Part shown: positions 9,501-14,069 of the stretch, in pieces | How the letters are laid out: each line of letters opens with the position of its first letter | How positions within the stretch are numbered: position 1 is the first letter of the stretch | Source: JACZSB01 sp965372015 | GTDB lineage: Bacteria > Fidelibacterota > Marinisomatia > SCGC-AAA003-L08 > TS1B11 | DNA length: 14,737 bases | Reading direction: 5' to 3' | Assembly (NCBI GenBank): GCA_965372015.1 | Contig: CBDVAP010000067.1 | Location: forward strand, 1-14,737 | The notes under the pieces: generated by a model | Databases searched by the model: none | What the model was told of the DNA's origin: nothing | What the model saw: the letters and a program-made list of their open reading frames with translations, nothing else | Made by a program: the position numbers and the translations under genes

Positions 9501-10425
9501 TCCCCCCTGACCATCCGGAAGCCACCAGGTTAGTGCCGGCGGCGTTAGAGTAAAGTTGGATCAATTCGCTGGTGGCAATCCCCGAAATTGTGAATGTGGG
9601 AGTGGTATCATTGGTGATATCGTCCGTATTATCATACCCGGTATCGGACGAACCGTCCAGATCAGGTACGTTGGGGGGACCGGGCGCAACATTGTCGATA
9701 GTAAGAGAAACCGCGATACTGGCGTTGGAAGTATTTCCGGCCAGGTCCCGATCGGTTACCGTAACCGAATAGGTACCGTCGTTCTGGGCAGAGCCTGGCG
9801 CCAGGGTTTCAGACGCAGCCCCGGCCGTTTTCGACCCCACCGTACCTCCATTAAACCTGAGGGCTATATAGTGGCCGGATGTTACATTATCGAAATCAAA
9901 ATTGGGGGTCGTGGCGGTGGTAATGTTGTCGGTGCTGGATGTACCGGAATCGTCTCCCGCCTGTAAATCTAGATTAGTGGGGGCGGTGGGAGCTATCTGA
10001 TCAATAAAGAAAGTTTCGGCGGCGTCCACGGTATTAAGCAGGGCTGGCCCGGTGTCATAGTATTTGACGCGGAAGAACATGGTGGCTCCTTCCACGAACT
10101 CAGCCTCTGCGGTTTCCACATAACTCGCCGGTACCGATTCGTTATATGGTGTATTGCGAACGAGACCGGAAACTGCGTGTCCCGCGACTTTCTGATCAGC
10201 ACCGATAACACGATAAATATAAGCGGTAGCGCCATCATAGGAGGCTAAATCTGGGGTGTTAAAACTGAAGCTGATGGCGGTGTTGGTACTATTCCAGTAG
10301 CCGGTAATCACCGTACCCCCGCTGGCCACGGCCACCTCCGCATCGGCCCACAGCGCCTCGGTGAGGGCCAGCAACACAGTAACGGAAGCAATAATCCTCG
10401 TCATGTAGCGTCTCATTAGCCCCAT
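3505..10425 (-). CDS. Giant secreted multi-Ig-like repeat protein with C-terminal T9SS/FlgD-like sorting domain
   Basis: A 2306-residue exported protein, probably a cell-surface fibre or adhesin. Order: signal peptide (1-29, RRYMTRIIASVTVLLALTEALWADA); an N-terminal beta module (30-146); nine type-A Ig-like modules (147-1061); eight modules of types Ba, C and Bb (1062-1887); one FN3-like module (1888-1997, with SYQYAIGSTQGDTDVVGWTS); a less repetitive beta-rich region (1998-2209); and a sorting tail (2210-2306) with NYPNPFNPSTRIVFDL, YNLLGQEVRTL and ASGVYFVRL. Every module ends in DxAGN (DLADN once) and joins the next by a hydrophobic-D-x-x-x-P linker, as in Ca2+-stiffened bacterial adhesins. 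I find no cysteine in the whole protein. In T9SS organisms such tails direct export through the outer membrane and are often cleaved with attachment to a surface lipid. The start could also be Met4 or Met8; none has a strong Shine-Dalgarno. The ligand is unknown. Confidence 0.9.
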   Translation of the reverse strand: MGLMRRYMTRIIASVTVLLALTEALWADAEVAVASGGTVITGYWNSTNTAISFSFNTPDLASYDGATAYIYRVIGADQKVAGHAVSGLVRNTPYNESVPASYVETAEAEFVEGATMFFRVKYYDTGPALLNTVDAAETFFIDQIAPTAPTNLDLQAGDDSGTSSTDNITTATTPNFDFDNVTSGHYIALRFNGGTVGSKTAGAASETLAPGSAQNDGTYSVTVTDRDLAGNTSNASIAVSLTIDNVAPGPPNVPDLDGSSDTGYDNTDDITNDTTPTFTISGIATSELIQLYSNAAGTNLVASGWSGGSSISRTSSILGSADYDMTAKSTDRAGNVSNLSGALSLTVDTNAPGAPAAPDLTTDTGILPADNVTNNVTPTFQIGSVSMANLISLQFGGGEVDTGIAAGATINLTASTQTDGDYTVIATQTDPAGNTSPVSVSLDITIDASAPGDPDTPDLIDASDSGRLNSDDITNDDTPTFEVTSVVATDRITLFFDGVTETFEDASSTTATITAGAQADGTYLVTARSQDIAGNNSGYSAALSVTIDKTAPTPPSAPDLQGGSDTGVYTTDDNTSDITPTFDIAGVVSGDSILVEVDAAFSGGIIAAAATATITTSPLGPGSLSVTAKAVDVAGNTSAASSALALILDTTPPAPPSEPDLLIGDDSGRSNTDDITDVTTPTHSIGGVTSGDRIALLFDGISVAVGTAAGTSIDLAPSLAQIDGSFAVTAEATDPAGNTSNASTALSIVIDTQAPNAPGTPDMQPGSDSGSLSTDDLTNDDTPTFDISGVNVSDEIDLNFDGVSQSNDIATSGTVILTPGGAIVDGAYAVTATATDVAGNISSASTGLAVTIDTTPPIAPATPDLDAASDAGTSDTDDLTNVAAPTITVSGVTVNDNVSVRFDGIEKGSGTAAGASISITTSTVPEATYTVTATTTDMAGNTSGVSGGLSLTIDTTPPDIPLKPDLLPGSDSGIDDTDEITNVNNPTFQITDVDGLLVGDVIALEFSGVEVVTGTATAATIDLTPSAQIEGNYNVSARTSDVAGNSSGLSPVLALTIDLTAPTIALTYTDTLVKETDPIALTATFSEPAAATPAVDIAYAGAGPDIIAAVMDPGASSSLWTYDATTPAGNDGTVIVAITGEDLAGNPATIASGATDLEVDNTLPVISAVAPAASSYRLNTNVSYTLSEDILSGTITWTRTGGATDPGAPHVQPLTGTELDLGAHTAITLTNDPTLVSGSVYSVAFSGQDGAGNVAATITSTNVTFDNIVPTAALTYSDTLAKEGETVTVTVTFNEPAAATPQIGLEYTVNTIPATGMTATGDPAIWTHDVVVLAGNDGYVTVSVTGYDVAGNALDPDSLTNTVALLIDNTVPGYVLSYTDSLVKAADVTTITARFTEPVQATPTISVDYAGAGPHISLVAMLMAANDSIWTYQATTPTGNDGPATVTIAALDYAGNTAAVVTGDDALVVDNTRPSINTSAPLEGEYVSHSQVTYSISETIDSGQVTWTWESGPADGASPHVQLLVTAERALGSHSGELANAPALVQGATYTLEFLALDAAGNADTAQTLGVTYDTISPAVVLIYSDTLASAGDTVTITATFTEVTIATPQIAFAYQATGVAATVMTATVDDTIFTYDAIIPSVDSNDGTVTVTITADDRAGNAVVADSTANDTSLTIDDTPPGYVLAYSDSLVKQGDPLIITATFTESAKTTPGPVISIDYAGPGAPDSVSMIMGVADTIWTYATTAPASNDGFVTVTIAGTDLADNAMVPISGHINTLLVDNTLPEITVTEPDSGGFRRTTSVTYNLPAAIDSGSVTWTRESGPVDNTPHVQVLTTTELAAGTHDTVLVNAPTLVQGTTYTLDFIILDEAGNPDSTTIKSVMYDTVAPNSAGAVLQDSLDTVDIDSTQSTTSLAGSFDGFTDDASGIASYQYAIGSTQGDTDVVGWTSIGTDTTFTATGLSLDLKAWYWLMARATDRAGNVSDTVFTDDGVRIISRPAPTIAVVQNSALPAYVQIFITDTLGMANSFTVKADSVPIIPSRIDTFDYSYLVNHKLLAAGTLDVEVTGHSAAGDSTITDSIAIALAKRDQSWGAHSLDKRFLVQGPVASVKNDLFLIVADSRNFLSREKGRGSYRLAYSGLEFAVPVKILMQPLQQDPLLAKGKKAQAVYRLAPGGGWEELPTVDEGNMVVAWSKRAGNFRLGPRTIFVPQTTSLHHNYPNPFNPSTRIVFDLGFQEGPEQRASVIIYNLLGQEVRTLHNGVTQAGRYELVWRGIDRRGANVASGVYFVRLSTGAGHVEIKKMLLVR
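3508..3798 (-). other. C-terminal secretion/sorting domain (T9SS type A or FlgD-Ig-like)
   Basis: Residues 2210-2306 of the giant protein. The block starts with NYPNPFNPSTRIVFDL, passes through VIIYNLLGQEVRTL and GRYELVWRGIDRRGANVASG, and ends VYFVRLSTG...IKKMLLVR. This layout is characteristic of secretion tails in FCB-superphylum bacteria, where they are recognised by the type IX machinery. No T9SS gene lies in this window, so the route is inferred from the tail alone. Confidence 0.85.
4765..7242 (-). repeat. Higher-order Ba-C-Bb Ig-like module array
   Basis: Eight modules of about 100-106 residues encode residues 1062-1887. Type Ba (1062-1162, 1371-1472, 1681-1784) carries LxYxDxLVK...DYAG.GP...WTY. 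Type C (1163-1268, 1473-1576, 1785-1887) carries S...ITWTR or VTW.ES, PHVQ, G.H and P.LV.G..Y. Type Bb (1269-1370, 1577-1680) carries TPQI...Y....A..MTAT. Their order is Ba-C-Bb, Ba-C-Bb, Ba-C, so the duplicated unit was a block of three modules (about 310 residues). The third block lacks its Bb and is followed by the FN3-like module instead. Confidence 0.8.
7243..9987 (-). repeat. Nine tandem type-A Ig-like modules
   Basis: Residues 147-1061, nine modules of 99-104 residues. Each opens with a Pro-rich linker and PDL, then an acidic block close to GSDSG...TDDITN..TPTF.I.GV, then a beta strand with FDG or a related turn, a G.Y.VTA strand, DxAGN, and a closing L.IDxxxP. Approximate starts are residues 147, 248, 352, 451, 552, 653, 755, 857 and 958. 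Sequence between copies has diverged strongly, so the array is old rather than freshly amplified. The acidic block and linker Asp residues suit Ca2+ binding between modules (inference from related adhesins). Confidence 0.85.
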
Positions 10426-10499
10426 AATCTTACCGTAAATATATTTACTACCATCGCTATTTCACACATCTTTACCATGTTCGGCGCTAAACCTAAGAC

Positions 10500-10505
10500 C
10501 TTATA
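10500..10505 (-). promoter_or_regulatory. Possible -10 element for the giant gene
   Basis: TATAAG on the minus strand would give a start site near 10493 and a leader of about 70 bases. No matching -35 box is seen. If it is real, two of the upstream CRP-like boxes would centre near -32 and -61, the latter close to the classic class I activator position. This is weak evidence because promoter consensus in this lineage is not known to me. Confidence 0.25.
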
Positions 10506-10516
10506 CCACGGCTGGC

Positions 10517-10532
10517 TGTGACGGGCATCATA
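10517..10532. promoter_or_regulatory. CRP/FNR-type box 1
   Basis: TGTGA-CGGGCA-TCATA fits the 5-6-5 layout of a CRP site (TGTGA-N6-TCACA) at eight of the ten consensus bases. It is one of three direct copies in the gap before the giant gene; the copies also share C at the start of the N6 and CA at its end. Confidence 0.45.
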
Positions 10533-10545
10533 CCAATTTGCCTTC

Positions 10546-10561
10546 TGTGACCGGCATCACC
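10546..10561. promoter_or_regulatory. CRP/FNR-type box 2 (best match)
   Basis: TGTGA-CCGGCA-TCACC matches nine of ten bases of the CRP consensus half-sites. It lies 29 bases from box 1, centre to centre. A degenerate relative at 10569-10582 (CTTGACCGGGCGCA) sits a further 23 bases along. Confidence 0.5.
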
Positions 10562-10580
10562 CGATCCCCTTGACCGGGCG

Positions 10581-10601
10581 CACACAGCCGGTTGCCGTGT
10601 G
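10581..10601 (-). other. 8-bp stem hairpin downstream of the acidic outer-membrane protein gene
   Basis: In minus-strand RNA, CACACGGC and GCTGTGTG pair (one G-U) around the loop AACCG, about 30 bases after the stop at 10631. No U-tract follows, so it is not a standard intrinsic terminator; it may stabilise the 3' end. It overlaps CRP-like box 3. Confidence 0.35.
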
Positions 10602-10613
10602 ACTGTCATCAAT
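10598..10613. promoter_or_regulatory. CRP/FNR-type box 3
   Basis: TGTGA-CTGTCA-TCAAT, 52 bases from box 2 (nearly five helical turns). It has a perfect left half and TCA in the right half. It overlaps the arm of the hairpin at 10581-10601, so the match may partly reflect that structure. Confidence 0.35.
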
Positions 10614-10630
10614 ACCAGATCCATCAATTG

Positions 10631-11551
10631 TCAGAATTTCATCCCGAAGCTGCCCCCTACATCCAGCCAGTAGGCCGCCCCGGCCGGCAGCCCCCCCTGG
10701 ACGTAGTTCAGCCGTGAGTCCACCGTGATGTCGATGTACTTGAAGATTGGCAGCGTATAACTGGCCCCGAACACCATGCCGCTGGTAATTGTGGCGATGC
10801 CATAAACCCCTCCGCCGGCGGTAACCGTCAACGGTCCCAAAGGCACCCGCATCATGGCCAGCAGGGCCACCCCGCCGAACTGGCCGCCCGAGGGGTAAGT
10901 GTGCTCAAATTTATAAGTGGCGATCTCCACGGTATAGCCCAGGGACAGGCCGGCCAGGTCGCCCTTGCGGGGAATGTCCACCGCCACCCGAGCGTCGATA
11001 TAGGAGTACCACCAGCTGTTCAGCCCCAGCCCGGCGTACCAGGGTGACACCACCGCCAGCTTGACGGTATAACCCCGCAGGATCCTCGGTTCCTTGATGC
11101 GCTTCTGCTCGATCTCCGCCACTTCTCCCAACTCTACCTCACCGGCCTGGTCATCGGCCAGGTCCAGCCCCTCATCGACTGCTTCGTCACCAAACTCGTC
11201 GTCGTATTCTAATTCACCTTCATCATAGTATTCATCCTCGTAATAGGCGTCTTCGTCGGAATACTCCCCCTCGTCGTCGTAATATTCCCCTTCGTCATCG
11301 TAGTACTCATCCTCATAATACTCATCATCCTCAACACCGTATTCCTCCTCCTCACCAAAATAGCCGCCGGCATCATCGTCATCGTAGTATTCGTCCTCGT
11401 AGTAAGTGCTGTCATCGTCGAAGAACTCCTGGGCCGCAACCGGCTCCGGAGCGGCCGCCAGCAGCACCAGGCCAGCCAGTAGCGCCCAACCCAGCCCACC
11501 TATCTTGTGGCGGTAATTTCCAACTACTTGTTTAATGATTCTCTTAGCCAT
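10631..11551 (-). CDS. Outer-membrane protein with acidic, Tyr-rich N-terminal region
   Basis: I recognise no family. From the ATG at 11549-11551 it has 306 residues: a signal peptide (MAKRIIKQ...GWALLAGLVLLAAAPEPVAAQ, cleavage after about residue 40), an extremely acidic and tyrosine-rich segment (about 45-134) with units such as EYYDDEG, and a C-terminal domain (about 160-306). That domain has alternating, amphipathic strands (KLAVVSPWYAGLGLNSWWYSY, VTAGGGVYGIA, YIDITVDSRLNYV) and ends in GGSFGMKF; a terminal Phe is typical of outer-membrane barrels. A longer reading from a TTG at 11564-11566 is possible, but the ATG has GAGAG at suitable spacing and begins the signal peptide properly. The acidic arm would lie outside the inner membrane and could bind cations. 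It is divergent from the cytochrome operon and precedes the giant adhesin gene by 205 bases. Confidence 0.72.
   Translation of the reverse strand: MAKRIIKQVVGNYRHKIGGLGWALLAGLVLLAAAPEPVAAQEFFDDDSTYYEDEYYDDDDAGGYFGEEEEYGVEDDEYYEDEYYDDEGEYYDDEGEYSDEDAYYEDEYYDEGELEYDDEFGDEAVDEGLDLADDQAGEVELGEVAEIEQKRIKEPRILRGYTVKLAVVSPWYAGLGLNSWWYSYIDARVAVDIPRKGDLAGLSLGYTVEIATYKFEHTYPSGGQFGGVALLAMMRVPLGPLTVTAGGGVYGIATITSGMVFGASYTLPIFKYIDITVDSRLNYVQGGLPAGAAYWLDVGGSFGMKF
11150..11419 (-). repeat. Low-complexity Asp/Glu/Tyr-coding region
   Basis: About 90 residues made almost wholly of D, E, Y and G, with 18 tyrosines. At 11267-11308 the heptapeptide EYYDDEG is encoded twice in tandem by 21-base units that differ only at synonymous positions (four of seven codons), suggesting that the peptide rather than the DNA is being kept. 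Surrounding units (DEYYEDEYYD, DAYYEDEYYDEGE) are looser variants. Confidence 0.85.
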
Positions 11552-11917
11552 GGCACTCTCAGGCAACTTATACTCCGACTGGATTTTCGTATTCAGGGTG
11601 GAATCTAGGCAACTTTTTTAGAAAATAAAGCATTTTTTTATGCCCGGCCTTAATCAGTCCCAAAGAGCGGCAAAAAACCGTTTTCTTTAATATCGGTCAT
11701 TAACCCGGTTTTATTTACCCGCTGACGCCCCAAGTTTATTGACATTCAGTACGGCGGGAAATTATATTATAATAGGATATAATAGTGTTATTATCTTCAT
11801 AAGTGCGTTGCTCAACCGGTACAACGTGAACACAATCATGCTATGAATTATCCGATCCTGATGCGCTCGCTTATGCAAAAAACTCCTATCAAACTGAATT
11901 TATTGTAATTTAGCCCC
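11552..11917. promoter_or_regulatory. Divergent AT-rich intergenic region
   Basis: 366 bases between two genes facing away from each other, clearly more AT-rich than the GC-rich coding DNA on both sides. It holds a sigma70-like promoter candidate toward the cytochrome operon (TTGACA at 11739-11744, then TATATT at 11763-11768 after 18 bases) and two TATAATAG octamers 10 bases apart (11768-11775 and 11778-11785). It also has an inverted repeat ATAATA-GTGT-TATTAT (11779-11794). On the minus strand 11761-11766 also reads TATAAT, so it could fire both ways. I see no RNA gene or short coding region here. Confidence 0.45.
11739..11783 (+). promoter_or_regulatory. Candidate promoter for the barrel-cytochrome operon
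   Basis: TTGACA is a perfect -35 hexamer. TATATT 18 bases later is a fair -10, and two further TATAAT hexamers follow at 11768 and 11778. Transcription would begin near 11775-11790, leaving a leader of about 130 bases. The match is to the E. coli-type consensus; whether this organism uses it is inference. Confidence 0.4.
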
Positions 11918-13177
11918 ATGATGCCAGACTTCATCTCTTCCAGCGTCCGCCGGGTGCGGGCCTGCATTTGTGCCGCTAGCCTGGTATTCACCTTCCTGGC
12001 AACGGCTTCCAGCCTACCGGCCGCCAGGCCGCAAATACTCCTGCAAGGCGGTTTTGTTACGCCCCGCAGCGACCTCAGCGCCGCTGATGCCTTGGTCTGG
12101 CGCGGGCGGCTGAGCGTGAATCACCGCCTGAGCGACCGGCTCAGTTGGGACTTGTTCGGGGACGTCACCCCCGCCACCCTCACTCGACCGGCTGGGCTGT
12201 GGCTCTACTCCAGCCGGGTGAATTATCGCCTGAGTACCACCTGGCTGGCAGCCCTGGGACGGCAGCAGTTCTGGAATTCCCTGCACGCGACCCGCTTCGA
12301 CGGTATCGCTCTCCAAAGAAAGGTTACCACCGCCGGTAAAAGCCGCCAAATCAAGTTCTACGCCGGCCTTACTCCCCATAGTGAAATCGCCACCGGCTAC
12401 AGCCAGGGCGGCCAGCTGGTTTTGGGGGGACTGTGCCGCCACACCCAAGGCAGCACCAGCTACGGGGCCCAGGTCTGGGCCAACTATCGCCGCGACGAGC
12501 TGCAATACTACCTCGGTGGCATGGTGCGAAAGAAATTCGGCCCACTGTCGCAAGTGGCGGACCTGGCCCTGAACCTGGCCCAAGCCGCGCCCGAAAAAAT
12601 CAGGTTGCGCACCGTTTACCGGCTTTCATCCCGGGCGGCCGTGCACCTGCAGTATCGCTACGCAGGCCAATTCACACGGAATCCTTACACCTGGATGGCT
12701 GCAGACACCACCTTCGCCCCCCGCCAGGTGGTATCGGCCGGCGGCCGGGTAGCACTGGCGGACCGGGTGCAATTGCACCTCAGCCTGAGCCAACGCCTGG
12801 GTAGCAGTCAGGCCCAATACCTGCTGGCCGACGTATCGTGGGGCGGGCTGGCGCTGGCCTGGCGGATGAACACCCAATCGCTGTACGAGGGCAACTACGC
12901 CCAGCTCAGCGCGCGGACGAGTATCCGGGGCAAATTGCAGGTAGGGGGCAGCCTGGGGGCCGGGACCTATTCCCGCTTCGATGACAATTCCCCGGCCGTG
13001 ACCGACATGGTTGACCAGAACAGGGCGGCCACCGAGGAATCGACCCTGGCTGCAACGGCCTGGGTGCAGCGCACCGGCGCCGGCCGGCTGGGATACCGGC
13101 TGTTCACCCAGTATACCCGCAATCGTTTCTTCAAAACTGACGGTCGAGTGGGTTTGCAGGTGACTTATGCCTTCTAG
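11918..13177 (+). CDS. Outer-membrane beta-barrel protein, first gene of a cytochrome operon
   Basis: A 419-residue exported protein with signal peptide MMPDFISSSVRRVRACICAASLVFTFLATASS (cleavage about residue 31-36), then dense amphipathic strands with turns and a C-terminal GLQVTYAF ending in Phe, as expected for BAM-assembled barrels. LGRQQFWNSLHATRFDGIAL (residues 113-132) recalls the GRQ...RFDG element of alginate-export-type porins, a resemblance I hold loosely. At about 385 mature residues it would fit roughly 16-18 strands, far smaller than MtrB/PioB porins (about 700 or more), and it lacks MtrB's N-terminal CxxC. Its stop overlaps the start of the 12-haem cytochrome by 11 bases, so the likely role is as the outer-membrane sleeve or partner of that cytochrome. 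A substrate channel is an alternative. ATG codons at 11918 and 11921 are both possible; no clear Shine-Dalgarno is visible. Confidence 0.75.
   Translation: MMPDFISSSVRRVRACICAASLVFTFLATASSLPAARPQILLQGGFVTPRSDLSAADALVWRGRLSVNHRLSDRLSWDLFGDVTPATLTRPAGLWLYSSRVNYRLSTTWLAALGRQQFWNSLHATRFDGIALQRKVTTAGKSRQIKFYAGLTPHSEIATGYSQGGQLVLGGLCRHTQGSTSYGAQVWANYRRDELQYYLGGMVRKKFGPLSQVADLALNLAQAAPEKIRLRTVYRLSSRAAVHLQYRYAGQFTRNPYTWMAADTTFAPRQVVSAGGRVALADRVQLHLSLSQRLGSSQAQYLLADVSWGGLALAWRMNTQSLYEGNYAQLSARTSIRGKLQVGGSLGAGTYSRFDDNSPAVTDMVDQNRAATEESTLAATAWVQRTGAGRLGYRLFTQYTRNRFFKTDGRVGLQVTYAF
13158..13163 (+). promoter_or_regulatory. Shine-Dalgarno AGGTGA for the 12-haem cytochrome
   Basis: AGGTGA lies three bases before ATG 13167, inside the end of the barrel gene. 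It fixes the cytochrome start and supports coupled translation across the ATGCCTTCTAG overlap. Confidence 0.6.
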
Positions 13178-14069
13178 GATTACCCTGTTAACACTTTTAT
13201 TGGTGGCCGGCGCAGTATCCAACCTGGCCGCAGCGCAGGAAACCGCCGACCGGATTATCTTCCCCCACGGCTTCCACGTAGAGGATATGGGGGTGGAGTG
13301 CACCGACTGCCACGCGGCGGTGACCACCAGTACCGCTCTGTCCCACAATATTCTCCCTAACATGGATTTCTGCCTGGACTGCCACGATGGGGATACCGCC
13401 CCGGAGGAATGCGAACTGTGCCATACCCAGCCGGATGACGCCGGCACCTATAGTTGGGTGCCCACCGTCGGCCTGCAGTTCCCGCACAGTACTCACTTAG
13501 CCCAGGGTGTGGACTGCGAAAAGTGCCATTCCGGTAAGGCTGGGGCTGAGGCCCTGGCGCCCCGGATACTCCCCGCCATGGGCCTGTGCCTGGACTGCCA
13601 CGATACTCCCATAACGGATTCCGGTTGCCTTATCTGCCATGCCTCTCTCGAGGGCAAGCGCCCCGCCAATCACGGCCCGGACTGGCGCGAGGTCCACGGG
13701 CTGTGGGCCGGCGGCGCAGGGTATAATGACTGCAGTATGTGCCACCAGGAAACCGATTGCGAGGCTTGCCACGCCCAGGCCCAGCTGGAAAAACAGGTCC
13801 ACCCGGCCAACTATGAGTTCCTGCATGCCGGCGACTATCTGAGCTTCGAGAAAGAGTGCAGCACCTGCCACCAGCAGCCCCGGGAGTGCATGAGCTGCCA
13901 TCTGGCCCGGGGCGTGATGCCCCTCAGCCATAACAGCTGGGGCTGGGCGAACGTGACCCCTGGCGACGGCGGCTTCCATGCTGAAGAGGCCCTGGATAAA
14001 CCCGATTATTGCCAGGTCTGCCATGAACCGGGCGCCGATTACACCTGTCAGAAGTGTCATGGTAACTAA
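13167..14069 (+). CDS. Secreted dodecahaem c-type cytochrome
   Basis: A 300-residue protein with a cleavable signal peptide (MPSRITLLTLLLVAGAVSNLAAAQ) and twelve CxxCH haem-attachment motifs whose first Cys lie at residues 45, 69, 82, 117, 141, 154, 189, 198, 231, 241, 282 and 294. FPHGFH (32-37) and FPHSTH (105-110) are the F-x-H-x-x-H ligand motif of the cytochrome c3/c7 class, with extra His residues for bis-His ligation. Haems 1-3 and 4-6 have identical spacing (24 then 13 residues), showing an internal duplication of a tri-haem unit. With no membrane anchor it should act in the periplasm, passing electrons between inner-membrane dehydrogenases and the outer membrane in the manner of MtrA or Geobacter OmaB. 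The overlap with the barrel gene before it and the cytochrome gene after it supports one complex. Direction of electron flow cannot be told from sequence. Confidence 0.93.
   Translation: MPSRITLLTLLLVAGAVSNLAAAQETADRIIFPHGFHVEDMGVECTDCHAAVTTSTALSHNILPNMDFCLDCHDGDTAPEECELCHTQPDDAGTYSWVPTVGLQFPHSTHLAQGVDCEKCHSGKAGAEALAPRILPAMGLCLDCHDTPITDSGCLICHASLEGKRPANHGPDWREVHGLWAGGAGYNDCSMCHQETDCEACHAQAQLEKQVHPANYEFLHAGDYLSFEKECSTCHQQPRECMSCHLARGVMPLSHNSWGWANVTPGDGGFHAEEALDKPDYCQVCHEPGADYTCQKCHGN

Noticed and set aside
4442..9966. Many plus-strand frames of 60-140 codons with Val/Ser/Gly-rich proteins
   Set aside because: All are antisense to the giant Ig-like gene. Their similarity to each other mirrors the module repeats on the other strand.
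7243..9987. Regular spacing of similar DNA, considered as CRISPR or satellite DNA
   Set aside because: The period of about 300 bases corresponds to Ig-like protein modules, copies are diverged at DNA level, and the reading frame is open throughout.
11209..11499. Minus-strand frame rich in Met, Thr and Arg
   Set aside because: A shifted reading of the acidic GAC/GAG/TAC repeat; a low-complexity artefact.
11552..11566. Five-codon N-terminal extension of the acidic OMP from a TTG start
   Set aside because: The ATG at 11549-11551 has a GAGAG ribosome-binding site and begins a normal signal peptide; the TTG reading adds MPESA without benefit.
11671..11699. Imperfect CGG/CCG stem followed by T-rich DNA, resembling a terminator
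   Set aside because: It lies between divergent genes where neither strand needs a terminator, and the stem has only three solid GC pairs plus a bulged A/T part.
12626..13447. Minus-strand open frame of 273 codons
   Set aside because: It is antisense to the barrel gene and the start of the 12-haem gene, whose signal peptides and CxxCH motifs are unmistakable. The translation has no recognisable motif; GC-rich DNA often leaves such frames open.
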